64,000 nucleotides of DNA from DATAEG01 sp051001975 (GTDB taxonomy: Bacteria > Actinomycetota > Actinomycetes > Mycobacteriales > Jatrophihabitantaceae). This document shows positions 1 to 8,484 of this stretch, in pieces. Position 1 is the first letter of the stretch. Each line of letters opens with the position of its first letter. Position numbers and translations under genes: made by a program. The stretch lies in contig JBPCMU010000020.1 in assembly GCA_051001975.1 (NCBI GenBank), positions 1 through 64,000 on the forward strand, written 5' to 3'. The notes beneath the pieces were generated by a model that saw only the letters and a program-made list of their open reading frames with translations, was not told where the DNA came from and ran no database searches.

Positions 1-512
1 ACTCCGGGACGCTGCCCACCACCGGCGGCACTCCGGCCACCGTCCTGTTGACGATGACCCTCGAGCAGCTGGAGTCGAGAACCGGGCTGGTGACCACCGG
101 CCACGGCGGGCAACTCACCGTGAACCAGGCACTGCGCCTGGCCGGCGAGGCCGACGTGATTCCTGTTGTGATCGACACCGACGGTGTCCTCGGCTACGGC
201 CGGACCCGCCGCACCGCGTCGGCGATGCAACGCCGCGCGCTGGCCGCCCGCGACGGCGGCTGTGTGATGGCCGGCTGCGACTACCCACCCGACTGGTGCG
301 AAACCCACCACACCATCCGCTGGGAAGACGGCGGAACCACCGACCTGGACCACCTCGTCCTCCTGTGTGGTTTTCATCATAATCATCACGAAGCGCAAGG
401 CTGGCAGATCGTCATGCGGGAAGGCCACGCGTGGTGTCTGCCACCGCCGTGGATCGACCCGCAACGAACACCCATCCGAAACCGCATGCACGACACCCAA
501 CCCGCCGCCTAG
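1..512 (+). CDS. HNH endonuclease / DUF222 family protein, 5' truncated by window edge
   Basis: The reading frame is open from base 3, so the start lies before the window and only the last ~170 residues are visible. They contain the end of the DUF222 region (TLPTTGGTPATVLLTM) and a complete HNH domain: CxxxGC and a later Cys-His-His as metal ligands, then HHTIRWEDGGTTDLDHLVLLC and an H-x2-HH tail. This is the 13E12-repeat type protein that actinomycetes carry in many diverged copies. It is a presumed DNA endonuclease of unknown biological role, often regarded as selfish or mobile. An internal ATG at 48 is in frame but sits inside conserved sequence, so it is not the start. The family is sure; the function is not. 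Confidence 0.88.
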   Translation, partial: SGTLPTTGGTPATVLLTMTLEQLESRTGLVTTGHGGQLTVNQALRLAGEADVIPVVIDTDGVLGYGRTRRTASAMQRRALAARDGGCVMAGCDYPPDWCETHHTIRWEDGGTTDLDHLVLLCGFHHNHHEAQGWQIVMREGHAWCLPPPWIDPQRTPIRNRMHDTQPAA

Positions 513-580
513 GCGTGGGTCAGCCGCGGCCGCTGTTCACCCTTAGGTGTGACTGTTGTGGCGCAGTTCGCCGGTCAAAG

Positions 581-934
581 TCATTCGGTAGTGAAGGGCC
601 AGCCCTCTTCGGGTGCCTGCCGCGCGGCCTGGTCGGCCTGCGCGATGATCGCGCCTGCGCGGGCTCGGACCGCGGTGTCCAGATCGATCCCGGTCTGGTC
701 GGCGAGGTTGTAGAGCGCGAAGCCGATCGCGCCGAGCCGCTCACCCCACCCGGCCGGTGGTCGGAATGGCCGGCGACCACGCTCGGTCGCCGCCGTGGCC
801 AGCGATGCCAGCGCTCCGAGATCGGTGAGGATCTCCAACATCAGCGCCGGCGCGTTGGCCCCCAGCGCTGCGGCATCCGTCGCTGTGGCGACAGCGGAGG
901 CGAGAGACGGCGGGCTCTGCGGGATCTGCGTCAC
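581..934 (-). CDS. Small MazG-like / hypothetical protein
   Basis: A 117-residue protein read leftwards from a GTG, convergent with the HNH gene and divergent from the DUF2520 gene. The second half (ERLGAIGFALYNLADQTGID, then a long helix ending in a Gln/Ala-rich stretch) looks like the helical bundle of MazG-like nucleotide pyrophosphohydrolases, where a helix of type E-L-x2-L-x2-A-x3-G is usual. The clustered acidic metal ligands of active MazG (ExxE...ExxD) are not evident, so it may be a non-catalytic relative. No Shine-Dalgarno sequence is obvious. Coding potential is supported by codon bias and sensible amino-acid composition. The MazG link is inference. Confidence 0.55.
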   Translation of the reverse strand: MTQIPQSPPSLASAVATATDAAALGANAPALMLEILTDLGALASLATAATERGRRPFRPPAGWGERLGAIGFALYNLADQTGIDLDTAVRARAGAIIAQADQAARQAPEEGWPFTTE

Positions 935-993
935 GCTCGAGGAATCTACCGGCGGTCGGACCCCGCGCTCGCGGCCACTAGTCTCGGCGGATC

Positions 994-1884
994 GTGAATC
1001 TGTCTTCCGAGCCGGTCCGGCTGACCGTCGGCGTGATCAGTGCCGGCCGGGTCGGCGCAGTGCTGGGCGCAGCCCTGAGCCGGGCCGGGCATCGGGTCGT
1101 CGCCGCCAGCGGGGTCTCCGCGGAGTCAGTGCGCCGCGCGGAACGGTTGCTGCCCGGCGTCGAGTTGCTGCCGCCCGACGATGTGGTCGCGGCGGCTGAG
1201 TTGGTGCTGCTCGCCGTACCCGACGAAGCACTGCGCCCGCTGGTCACCGGTCTGGCCGCCACCGGCGCCTGGCGACCAGGTCAGTGGGTCGCGCACACCT
1301 CGGGCGCGCACGGTATCGGCGTGCTGGACGCGGCCGCTTCCCGCGGCGCGCTTGCACTTGCGATGCATCCCGCGATGACGTTCGCGGGCCGGCCGGAGGA
1401 TCTCGACCGGCTGGACGGCGCGGTGTTCGGCGTGACCACTCAGCCGGAACTGCGGCCGGTCGCCGAGACGCTCGTCATCGAGATGGGCGGCGAGCCGGTG
1501 TGGATCCCGGAACTGGCCCGGCCGATCTATCACGCCGCGCTCACCCACTCGTCCAACCATCTGGTGACGATGGTGGCGGACGCGATGGAGCTGCTGAGCG
1601 ATGCCGGCGTCGAGTCGCCCGCACGGGTGCTGGCCCCGCTGACGGGTGCCGCGCTGGACAACACCCTGCGCCTCGGCGACGCCGCGCTCACCGGACCTGT
1701 CTCGCGCGGTGACGTCCGGACGGTGCGCGAGCATGTTGCCGTGCTGCGTAGACAGTCTCCCGACATGCTCGACTCGTACCGGGTGATGGCACGGCGGACA
1801 GCCGACCGGGCGTATGCGACCGGGCGGATCAACGACCACGAGCGCGTCGAGCTGGCGCGGGCGCTCGCCGACGACCCGAGCTGA
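994..1884 (+). CDS. Rossmann-like / DUF2520 domain protein
   Basis: A 296-residue NAD(P)-binding protein. Residues ~11-24 carry the dinucleotide-binding turn (GVISAGRVG), residues ~60-130 complete the Rossmann fold with an HTSGAHG segment, and the C-terminal ~120 residues form the helical DUF2520 domain (HAALTHSSNHLVTMV and following). In actinobacteria this family almost always stands directly in front of panC. It resembles ketopantoate reductase/prephenate-dehydrogenase-like oxidoreductases, so an auxiliary redox role in pantothenate synthesis is often supposed but not shown. GTG start. It is separated from panC by 56 bases and probably leads the cofactor operon, with its promoter in the divergent 935-993 gap. 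Confidence 0.85.
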   Translation: MNLSSEPVRLTVGVISAGRVGAVLGAALSRAGHRVVAASGVSAESVRRAERLLPGVELLPPDDVVAAAELVLLAVPDEALRPLVTGLAATGAWRPGQWVAHTSGAHGIGVLDAAASRGALALAMHPAMTFAGRPEDLDRLDGAVFGVTTQPELRPVAETLVIEMGGEPVWIPELARPIYHAALTHSSNHLVTMVADAMELLSDAGVESPARVLAPLTGAALDNTLRLGDAALTGPVSRGDVRTVREHVAVLRRQSPDMLDSYRVMARRTADRAYATGRINDHERVELARALADDPS

Positions 1885-1940
1885 CGTCGTCGGTCGAGTC
1901 CGGCTGCCGGGAGTGAGTGCCGCACTGGGAGAATGGCCCG

Positions 1941-2780
1941 GTGAGCATGGTCGTGGCGCGCCGTCGCGCCGAACTCGCGTCGGCGCGGGCCGCGCTACCC
2001 GGCTCGGTTGGCGCGGTGTTCACGATGGGCGCATTGCACGACGGGCACCGGGCGCTGCTGACGGCCGCGCGCGAGCAGGATGACTCCCTGGTGGCGACGA
2101 TCTTCGTCAACCCATTGCAGTTCGGGCCCGCCGAGGACCTCAGCCGCTACCCGCAGTCGCTCGAGGCGGATCTCGCGCTGTGCGAACAGGCCGGGGTCGA
2201 TCTTGTCTGGGTGCCCGAGGTCGATGACGTCTACGTCGGCGGGCTGCCGCGGGTGAGTGTCGATCCCGGGCCTTTGGCCACCGACCTGGAAGGCGCCAGC
2301 CGACCCGGCCACTTCGCCGGAGTGCTCACCGTGGTGTGCAAGCTGCTGCACCTGACCGCGCCGATGCGCAGCTACTTCGGGCAGAAGGACTACCAGCAGA
2401 TCGCACTCGTGCGCCGGATGGTGCACGACCTCGACCTCGGGGCAGACATCGTCGAGGTGCCTACTGTGCGGGAGGCCGACGGGCTGGCCCGGTCCAGCCG
2501 CAACGTGTACCTGGACGAGGCACAGCGCGCCGCCGCAGTCGCGCTGTCCGCCGCGTTGCGCGCCTCGGCCGACGCGGCTCGCATCGGCTCCGACCGGGAT
2601 ACCGTGCTGAACGTCGGCCGGCAGCTGCTCGCTGCCGAGCCGGGAGTTGCCATTGACTATTACGAACTGCGTGCTCCGGACCTGTCCCCCGCGCCCGAGC
2701 ACGGCGAGGCCCGGATGCTTGTCGCGGCACGGGTCGGCAGCACCCGGCTCATCGACAACTATCCCGTCGAGTTGCGATGA
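1941..2780 (+). CDS. panC: Pantothenate synthetase (pantoate-beta-alanine ligase)
   Basis: Joins pantoate and beta-alanine in an ATP-dependent reaction that goes through pantoyl-adenylate, the last step to pantothenate (vitamin B5). The protein has the nucleotidyltransferase HIGH-type motif TMGALHDGH near residue 28, the YFGQKDYQQ signature with the pantoate/ATP-binding Lys and Gln residues, and SSRNVYL. At 279 residues it has the family length. I chose the GTG at 1941 because GGGAG lies about 9 bases upstream and the protein then begins as PanC usually does; an in-frame GTG at 1917 would add eight residues. Its stop overlaps the nadB start (ATGA), indicating coupled translation. The panD gene often found next to panC is absent here. 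Confidence 0.95.
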   Translation: MSMVVARRRAELASARAALPGSVGAVFTMGALHDGHRALLTAAREQDDSLVATIFVNPLQFGPAEDLSRYPQSLEADLALCEQAGVDLVWVPEVDDVYVGGLPRVSVDPGPLATDLEGASRPGHFAGVLTVVCKLLHLTAPMRSYFGQKDYQQIALVRRMVHDLDLGADIVEVPTVREADGLARSSRNVYLDEAQRAAAVALSAALRASADAARIGSDRDTVLNVGRQLLAAEPGVAIDYYELRAPDLSPAPEHGEARMLVAARVGSTRLIDNYPVELR

Positions 2781-4465
2781 CGTCCCCGCGCCAGACCGAA
2801 CCGACCGGATCGTCCCCGGCCCCGCCGGCGCGGCTGCGCGCGCCGGCTCCCGGCTGGCAGCGCACCGCCGATGTCGTCGTCATCGGTTCCGGCGTCGCCG
2901 GGCTGACAACCGCGCTGCGGTTGGTGAGCGAGGACGTTCCGTGGCGGGTGCTGGTCGTCACCAAGGACGTGCTCGCAGCCGGTTCGACGCAGTGGGCGCA
3001 GGGCGGGATCGCGGCTGCGCTCGGTGCCGACGACGATCCGGCCGAGCACCTGAACGACACCCTGGTGGCCGGCGTCGGGCTGTGCGACGAGGACGCGGTC
3101 CGGGCTCTGGTCACCGAAGGCCCAGAGGCGGTTGCCGAGCTGATCGAGTCGGGCGCGCGATTCGACCGGGATCCGGACGGACAGTTGCAGTTGGCCCGCG
3201 AAGGCGGTCACCACCGGCATCGGGTGGTGCACGCCGGTGGCGACGCGACCGGCGCGGAGGTGATCCGTGCGCTCATCGAGGCTGTGCACCGGCACCCGCG
3301 CATCGAAGTGATCGAGCACGCACTGGTGCTGGACCTGCTGCAGGACGCTGCCGGCGCAACCTGTGGCGTGACGCTGCATGTGATGGGCGAAGGCGCCCGG
3401 GACGGCGTCGGTGCGGTGCGCTCCCGAGCGGTGGTGCTGGCCACCGGCGGCATCGGTCAGGTGTTCGCCGCGACGACCAATCCGAGCGTCTCTACCGGTG
3501 ACGGTGTCGCGGCGGCACTGCGCGCCGGCGCGGTGATCCGCGATCTCGAGTTCGTGCAGTTCCACCCGACCGTGTTGTGGCTCGGTTCCGGCGCGCACGG
3601 TCAGCAACCGCTGGTCAGTGAGGCGGTGCGCGGTGAGGGCGCGGTGCTGCGCGACGAAGGCGGTGAGCGGTTCATGCTCGGCCAGCACGAACTGGCCGAG
3701 CTGGCGCCCCGCGACGTGGTAGCGAAGGGCATTCTGCGGCGCATGCAGCAGACCGGCACCGAACATGTCTGGCTGGACGGCCGCGAGTTCGGCGAAGCGC
3801 TGTGGCAGCGCCGGTTCCCGTCCATCCTGGAATCGCTGCGCAGCCACGGTATCGATCCGGTCACCGATCTCATCCCGGTGGTACCGGCCAGCCACTACTC
3901 GTCCGGCGGAGTGCGTACCGACCTCCTCGGCCACACCTCCGTGCCGGGACTCTATGCGTGCGGCGAAGCGGCCTGCACGGGCGTGCACGGCGCCAACCGG
4001 TTGGCGTCGAACTCCCTCTTGGAGGGGCTGGTGTTCGGCCGTCGGATAGCTGCCGACCTGCTCACCCGGCTCCCTACCGGTGACCTGGTGCCGGGTGAAC
4101 CGGTCGCCCCGCCGGCCGGCGGGCTGGTGTGTGCCGACGGAACCATGCCGGCCCGGATGTCCGCCGGCGCAGGCGTGTTGCGCACCATCGACGGGCTGAG
4201 CACCGTCGGTGGGTACCTGGACGGACTGTTCGCCGACGCTGCGACTAACACCGTCGAGCCGGACCTCGACTCGTGGCAGCAGACCAATCTCGCCACCGTT
4301 GCTGCCGCGCTTGTGACGGCCGCCGCGCTACGGGAGGAGACCCGCGGATCACACTGGCGCGAGGACTTCCCCGAGCGCGACGACGAGCAATGGCGCGGCC
4401 ATCTCGATACCGTCCTGCATAGCGGTCAGCTGACCACCCAGTACGTCCCGAAGGGCACCCGCTAA
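2777..4465 (+). CDS. nadB: L-aspartate oxidase
   Basis: FAD flavoprotein that oxidises L-aspartate to iminoaspartate, the first step of de novo NAD synthesis. The FAD-binding Rossmann motif GSGVAG is at residues 37-42. Later come the substrate-region motifs characteristic of the fumarate reductase/succinate dehydrogenase flavoprotein superfamily: STQWAQGGIAAAL, the HRVVHAGGDATG stretch, EFVQFHPT, and ASHYSSGGVRTD followed by GLYACGEAACTGVHGANRLA. The 562 residues are normal for actinobacteria, with an N-terminal ~30-residue Pro/Ala-rich lead. ATGA overlap with panC and TAATG overlap with nadC place it in one operon with both. NadA (quinolinate synthase) is not in this window and must be encoded elsewhere. 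Confidence 0.95.
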   Translation: MTSPRQTEPTGSSPAPPARLRAPAPGWQRTADVVVIGSGVAGLTTALRLVSEDVPWRVLVVTKDVLAAGSTQWAQGGIAAALGADDDPAEHLNDTLVAGVGLCDEDAVRALVTEGPEAVAELIESGARFDRDPDGQLQLAREGGHHRHRVVHAGGDATGAEVIRALIEAVHRHPRIEVIEHALVLDLLQDAAGATCGVTLHVMGEGARDGVGAVRSRAVVLATGGIGQVFAATTNPSVSTGDGVAAALRAGAVIRDLEFVQFHPTVLWLGSGAHGQQPLVSEAVRGEGAVLRDEGGERFMLGQHELAELAPRDVVAKGILRRMQQTGTEHVWLDGREFGEALWQRRFPSILESLRSHGIDPVTDLIPVVPASHYSSGGVRTDLLGHTSVPGLYACGEAACTGVHGANRLASNSLLEGLVFGRRIAADLLTRLPTGDLVPGEPVAPPAGGLVCADGTMPARMSAGAGVLRTIDGLSTVGGYLDGLFADAATNTVEPDLDSWQQTNLATVAAALVTAAALREETRGSHWREDFPERDDEQWRGHLDTVLHSGQLTTQYVPKGTR

Positions 4466-5334
4466 TGGCTGAGTTGGATTTTGGCGCCGTCGAGGATCTC
4501 GTTTCGCGCGCGGTGGACGAAGATCTGCAGGCAGGCGGTGACGTGACAACGCTGTCCACCGTGCCAGCCGCGCTGCGCGGCCGGACCGATGCGGTCCCCC
4601 GAGCGACGGGCGTGGTTGCCGGGATCCCAGTGGCAGCAAGGGTATTCGAGCTGGTCGGGCAGGGCCGCATCGATGTCGAGCAGATTGTCAGCGACGGCAC
4701 GACGGTGCGGCCGGGCGACGTGCTGCTCACCGCGCGCGGCCCGGTGCGCGATCTGCTCACCGCCGAACGCACCGCGCTCAACCTGCTGTGTCACCTGTCC
4801 GGGGTTGCGACGGTGACCAGGGCCTGGGTCGATGCGGTGGCCGGCACCGGCGCGATCATTCGTGACACCCGCAAGACCACGCCCGGCCTGCGCGCGCTGG
4901 AGAAGTACGCGGTGCTCTGCGGCGGGGGGCAGAACCATCGCATGTCACTGTCTGACGCGGCGCTGGTCAAGGACAACCACGTGGTCGCGGCGGGCGGTGC
5001 CGGCAAGGCGTTCGAGCTGGTCCGCAGCGCGCATCCGAACCTGCCGATCGAGGTAGAGGTCGACACGGTCGCGCAGGCTCATGAGGTTATCGATGCCGGC
5101 TCCGTGCTGGTGCTGTTGGACAACATGAGTCTCGACGACATGCGCGCGGCAGTCAGCTATGCGCGCGCGCACGGCACCCGTACCGAAGCGTCCGGCGGAC
5201 TCACCCTGGACGTAGCCCGGGCGGTCGCCGAAACAGGCGTCGATTTCCTGGCCGTCGGCGCGTTGACCCACTCCGCGCCGGCACTGGACATCGGCCTCGA
5301 CCTTGTCGCAGACGGACTGCAGGAGGAAAGCTGA
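4465..5334 (+). CDS. nadC: Nicotinate-nucleotide diphosphorylase (quinolinate phosphoribosyltransferase)
   Basis: Converts quinolinate and PRPP to nicotinate mononucleotide with release of CO2, the step where the de novo NAD route meets salvage. Visible signatures: RDTRKTTPG at residues 133-141, GGGQNHR at 153-159 and VKDNH at 168-172, which bind quinolinate and PRPP phosphates. The C-terminal barrel strands include EVEVDT, VLLDNM and EASGGLTL. Length 289 fits the family. The ATG overlaps the nadB TAA, and the stop overlaps the coaX ATG (TGATG), so translation is coupled on both sides. Confidence 0.96.
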   Translation: MAELDFGAVEDLVSRAVDEDLQAGGDVTTLSTVPAALRGRTDAVPRATGVVAGIPVAARVFELVGQGRIDVEQIVSDGTTVRPGDVLLTARGPVRDLLTAERTALNLLCHLSGVATVTRAWVDAVAGTGAIIRDTRKTTPGLRALEKYAVLCGGGQNHRMSLSDAALVKDNHVVAAGGAGKAFELVRSAHPNLPIEVEVDTVAQAHEVIDAGSVLVLLDNMSLDDMRAAVSYARAHGTRTEASGGLTLDVARAVAETGVDFLAVGALTHSAPALDIGLDLVADGLQEES

Positions 5335-6098
5335 TGCTGCTCGCCATCGACATCGGCAACACCAACACCGTCCTCGGCGTGTACGACGGGGAGAAGTTGC
5401 TGCAGTCGTGGCGGGTGAAGTCCGACGCTCGCAATACGGCGGACGAGTTGGCGTTGACATTCACCGGTCTGCTGCAGGGCTACGAGGTCACCGGCATCTC
5501 TGCGTGCTCGACGGTGCCGGCGGTGCTGCGCGAACTGCGGGTGATGCTCGAGCGGTACTACCCGCAGCTGCCCACCGTGCTGGTCGAGCCGGGCGTGCGT
5601 ACCGGCGTCGGCATCCTCACCGACTTCCCGCGCGAGGTAGGCGCGGACCGAATCTGCAATACCGCGGCGGCCCACCACCTCGTCGACGGACCCTGCATCG
5701 TGGTCGACTTCGGCACGTCGACCAACTTCGACGTGGTAAGCGCAAAGGGTGAATTCACCGGAGGCGCGCTGGCACCTGGTATCGAGATCTCGCTCGACGC
5801 GCTGGCCGCCCGCGCCGCTGCGCTGCGCAAGGTCGAACTCGTCGAGCCGCGGAGTTCCATCGGCAAGAACACCGTTGAGTCATTGCAGTCCGGCATCATC
5901 TACGGGTTCGCCGCCCAGGTAGACGGCATGGTGCGCCGGATGACCGCTGAGATGCACGAGACCAACCCGGACGAGGTGACCGTGATCGCCACCGGAGGGC
6001 TGGCGTCGCTGGTCATCGCGCACTGCGAGACGGTGTCGCGACACGAGCCGGACCTGACCCTGATCGGGCTGCGGTTGATCTTCGAGCGGAACCGCTGA
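5334..6098 (+). CDS. coaX: Type III pantothenate kinase
   Basis: Phosphorylates pantothenate with ATP, the first step from pantothenate to coenzyme A; type III enzymes belong to the ASKHA fold and are not feedback-inhibited by CoA. The N-terminal phosphate-binding loop DIGNTNTVLGVYDG is at residues 5-18, and DFGTSTNFD, GGALAPGIEISLDAL and VIATGGLA mark the second nucleotide-binding half. 254 residues is typical. It sits in the same run as panC, so the operon holds both the last step of pantothenate synthesis and the first step of its use. Confidence 0.95.
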   Translation: MLLAIDIGNTNTVLGVYDGEKLLQSWRVKSDARNTADELALTFTGLLQGYEVTGISACSTVPAVLRELRVMLERYYPQLPTVLVEPGVRTGVGILTDFPREVGADRICNTAAAHHLVDGPCIVVDFGTSTNFDVVSAKGEFTGGALAPGIEISLDALAARAAALRKVELVEPRSSIGKNTVESLQSGIIYGFAAQVDGMVRRMTAEMHETNPDEVTVIATGGLASLVIAHCETVSRHEPDLTLIGLRLIFERNR

Positions 6099-6101
6099 GT
6101 A

Positions 6102-7139
6102 ATGCGCACGCTATTCGCGGCGGCCGGGGGCGGCCTCGATCAGACTGGTCCAGGAACCGTCGAGACCTTCTGGCATGAGGACGGCGGCCTGCACCGCGCT
6201 GCCTCGTTGGAGGTGCCGGCTGCGAGCTTCCTGGCCTGGCATCCGAATGGTCGCACCCTGTACGCGGTGAACGAGCTCGCCGAAGGGATGGTCAGCCAGC
6301 TCGAGGTCGATGCCGATGGCAATCTGGAACTGGTCGCTCAGATCGGCACGGGTGGAGATGGTCCGTGCCACCTGGCGATCGGGCCGGCCGCCCGGTGCCT
6401 GTTCATCGCCAACTACGGCGATGGCGTGGTCAGCTCGATACGGCTTCGTAAGAGCGGCGATCTCGACGAGTGCGTCTCGACCGTGCAGCCGCACGGGTCG
6501 GGTCCGATCAAGGACCGCCAGGCCGGCCCGCACGCACACATGGCGGTGCCGACCGGTACCGGCCTTCTGGCCGTAGTGGATCTCGGCACCGACACCGTCC
6601 GCACCTACGAAGTGAGTGATCAGGGCGTGTTGACGCTGCTGAGCCTCTGGCCGGTGCCGCCGGGCACTGGCCCGCGGCAACTGGTGCTCTTCCCGTCTGA
6701 TCCGCCGCCACGGATCGGGCACTACTCGCGCACTGTCATCGTCGGCGAGCTCAACTCGATGCTGCTGCTGATCCGCGGACACCAGGACGGCATCCGCATC
6801 CTCGATCGGCAGCGCACCACCGTGGCGCCCACGGGCGGTCCGAACTTCCCGGCGCAGGTGGAGATCACCGAGGACGGCACGACGGTCTACGTCAGCAACC
6901 GCGGCGCCGACGTCGTGACCCAGTTCGCCGTCGAGGGTGACACGCTGCGGCCGATCGCGGACTACCCGTGCGGCGGCGAGTGGCCGCGGCACTTCTGCAC
7001 CGCGGGTGAGTACATGTACGTGGCCAACCAGAAGAGCAACCGGATCGCCGTGCTGCGCATCGATCGGCACACCGGTGCATTGACCGAGACCGACCTGAGC
7101 TACGACCTGGGCGGCCCGGCCTGCGTTGTGCCCAGATAG
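6102..7139 (+). CDS. Lactonase family protein (6-phosphogluconolactonase-like beta-propeller)
   Basis: A 345-residue seven-bladed propeller of the YbhE/Pgl lactonase family. Repeating blade motifs can be followed along the protein: SFLAWHPNGRTLYAVNE, HLAIGPAARCLFIANYGDG, HAHMAVPTGTGLLAVVDLG, PAQVEITEDGTTVYVSNRG and WPRHFCTAGEYMYVANQ. Some members hydrolyse 6-phosphogluconolactone; others act on different lactones, so the substrate here is unknown. It starts three bases after the coaX stop and is probably the last gene of the cofactor operon, though no cofactor-related role is known for it. No signal peptide is seen, which suggests a cytoplasmic protein. Confidence 0.85.
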   Translation: MRTLFAAAGGGLDQTGPGTVETFWHEDGGLHRAASLEVPAASFLAWHPNGRTLYAVNELAEGMVSQLEVDADGNLELVAQIGTGGDGPCHLAIGPAARCLFIANYGDGVVSSIRLRKSGDLDECVSTVQPHGSGPIKDRQAGPHAHMAVPTGTGLLAVVDLGTDTVRTYEVSDQGVLTLLSLWPVPPGTGPRQLVLFPSDPPPRIGHYSRTVIVGELNSMLLLIRGHQDGIRILDRQRTTVAPTGGPNFPAQVEITEDGTTVYVSNRGADVVTQFAVEGDTLRPIADYPCGGEWPRHFCTAGEYMYVANQKSNRIAVLRIDRHTGALTETDLSYDLGGPACVVPR

Positions 7140-7149
7140 CTCTGCACAA

Positions 7150-7914
7150 TCAAAGGCGGTGGGCTCGCAGCGCGGTCGTCAGGTAGGGCGCGTCCACCTC
7201 GGTGCGGCCGATGAGGTCGGGATGGGTGCGGATCGATTCGCGCACTCGGTCCAGCAGTTCGACGCGGGCCGGCTCGTCCATTGCGATCACGTAGGAACGT
7301 GAGGCAAGCAAGTCGACGATCTGCTGTGGCGCGATGCGCTGGCTGTGCGGGAACTCCCGCCGCTTGGTCGGCCCGAACCACTCCGCCGCCATCGTCACGT
7401 CGCGACCATGGGAAGGCTGGGGATGCGCTCGGGCCCGGTCCGCGCGGTCGAACACCTGCCACGGCGCGAAGCTCGGGTCGCGGCGGTTCCACAGGAGCCC
7501 AACGGTGCCGCCGCTGCGCAGCACCCGGGCGATCTCGAGGTCGGCGGCGGGCCGGTCGAACCAGTGGAACGCCGAACCCACCACCACTGCGTCCACCGAA
7601 CCGTCCGGTAGGTCGATGCGTTCCGCAGAGCCGACCCGGGCGTCCACGTCGGGCAGTCGGGCGCGTAGCCGGGCGAGCATGTTCGGTGACGGGTCGACCG
7701 CGATCACGTCGAGCCCGCGGCGCACCACCAGCTCGGTCAGCTTGCCGGTCCCGGCGCCGAGGTCGAGTACCCACCGACATCGGTCGGGCAGTACCCAGCC
7801 CAGCGCGGCAGCCGCGAAATCAGGGCGGACCGAGTCGTACAGCTCCGCCGCCGAGTCGAACGTCGCTGCCAGCCTCCTGCGGTCCGCGTCGCTATGAATC
7901 GGACGGGAGGCCAC
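7150..7914 (-). CDS. Class I SAM-dependent methyltransferase
   Basis: A 254-residue leftward gene with GTG start, convergent with the lactonase gene (10-base gap). The SAM-binding motif I VLDLGAGTGKLTELVVRRG is near residues 49-67, followed by the acidic end of strand 2 (VIAVDPSPNML), motif II around VDAVVVGSAFHWFD, and the post-motif LRSGGTVGLLWNRRD. The FHWFD segment is typical of methyltransferase-11 proteins related to UbiE/trans-aconitate methyltransferases of actinobacteria. The substrate cannot be told. A putative promoter must lie in the 67-base divergent gap with the next gene. Confidence 0.85.
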   Translation of the reverse strand: MASRPIHSDADRRRLAATFDSAAELYDSVRPDFAAAALGWVLPDRCRWVLDLGAGTGKLTELVVRRGLDVIAVDPSPNMLARLRARLPDVDARVGSAERIDLPDGSVDAVVVGSAFHWFDRPAADLEIARVLRSGGTVGLLWNRRDPSFAPWQVFDRADRARAHPQPSHGRDVTMAAEWFGPTKRREFPHSQRIAPQQIVDLLASRSYVIAMDEPARVELLDRVRESIRTHPDLIGRTEVDAPYLTTALRAHRL

Positions 7915-8011
7915 GCCAAGACGCTATCCGCTGCACCTGTGCGCCGACCCAACGCACGCACCGGATCGACCTGCCGACACCATGACTGGTACCCATTCGA
8001 GGAGCGAGATG

Positions 8012-8473
8012 ATGAACAGCTTCAACGGCCTCGGCACGCACCTGGGCAACCTGGCCCGGCTGTCGAACGCGCAGAGTAGATCGATCAGCGCGGAGAACCC
8101 GTCCGACGCGAAGGGCGGCGGTGCCCGAGCCGTCGAGTGGGAGATGCCGTTCCGCAGTTCCACCCGGGTCACCGTCGAGAACCTGACGCCCGAAGACGTC
8201 GACCCGTTCTTCTTCCAGATCGACTATGCGCTGACCGAGGTCGAGGACGATCGTGCGTACCTGCACGCGCAGCAACCCGACAGCCCGTCGACCCGATTCG
8301 AGCAGGAGCTGCGGGTCACCGTGCAGGCACTCGGCTGGCGCACCGACTTCGGCGGTACGCCGCGCTACCTGCGATTGCAGGACGACATCGCCTCAACGAG
8401 TTGGTGGTACCAGGCCGAGCCGCACGCCGCGTTCCCGCCGTTGCCGCCGGCTGACGAGCTCGAGGTGATCTAG
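8012..8473 (+). pseudogene. GH172 (DUF2961) protein with two large in-frame losses
   Basis: About 153 residues from the ATG at 8012 (GGAG lies just upstream; ATGs at 8009 and 7982 are also in frame). The pieces match different parts of the GH172/DUF2961 family, which is normally ~360-400 residues. The N-terminal strand (FNGLGTHLGNLARLSNAQSR, then SISAENPSDAKGGG) jumps directly to the middle jelly-roll piece (WEMPFRSSTRVTVENLTPED, FFFQIDYALTEV, AYLHAQ). That piece jumps to the C-terminal end (RFEQELRVTVQALGWRT, YLRLQDDIASTSWWYQAEPH, FPPLPPADELEVI). The segment after KGGG and the one holding the GTEDYF-type region expected to carry catalytic acids are absent. The frame is intact, so it is either a decayed gene or a non-catalytic mini-jelly-roll. 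Confidence 0.75.
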
Positions 8474-8484
8474 CGATCGGGTCG

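Noticed and set aside
2759..3988. 409-residue antisense frame opposite nadB
   Set aside because: Same shadow effect; nadB motifs cover the whole sense strand.
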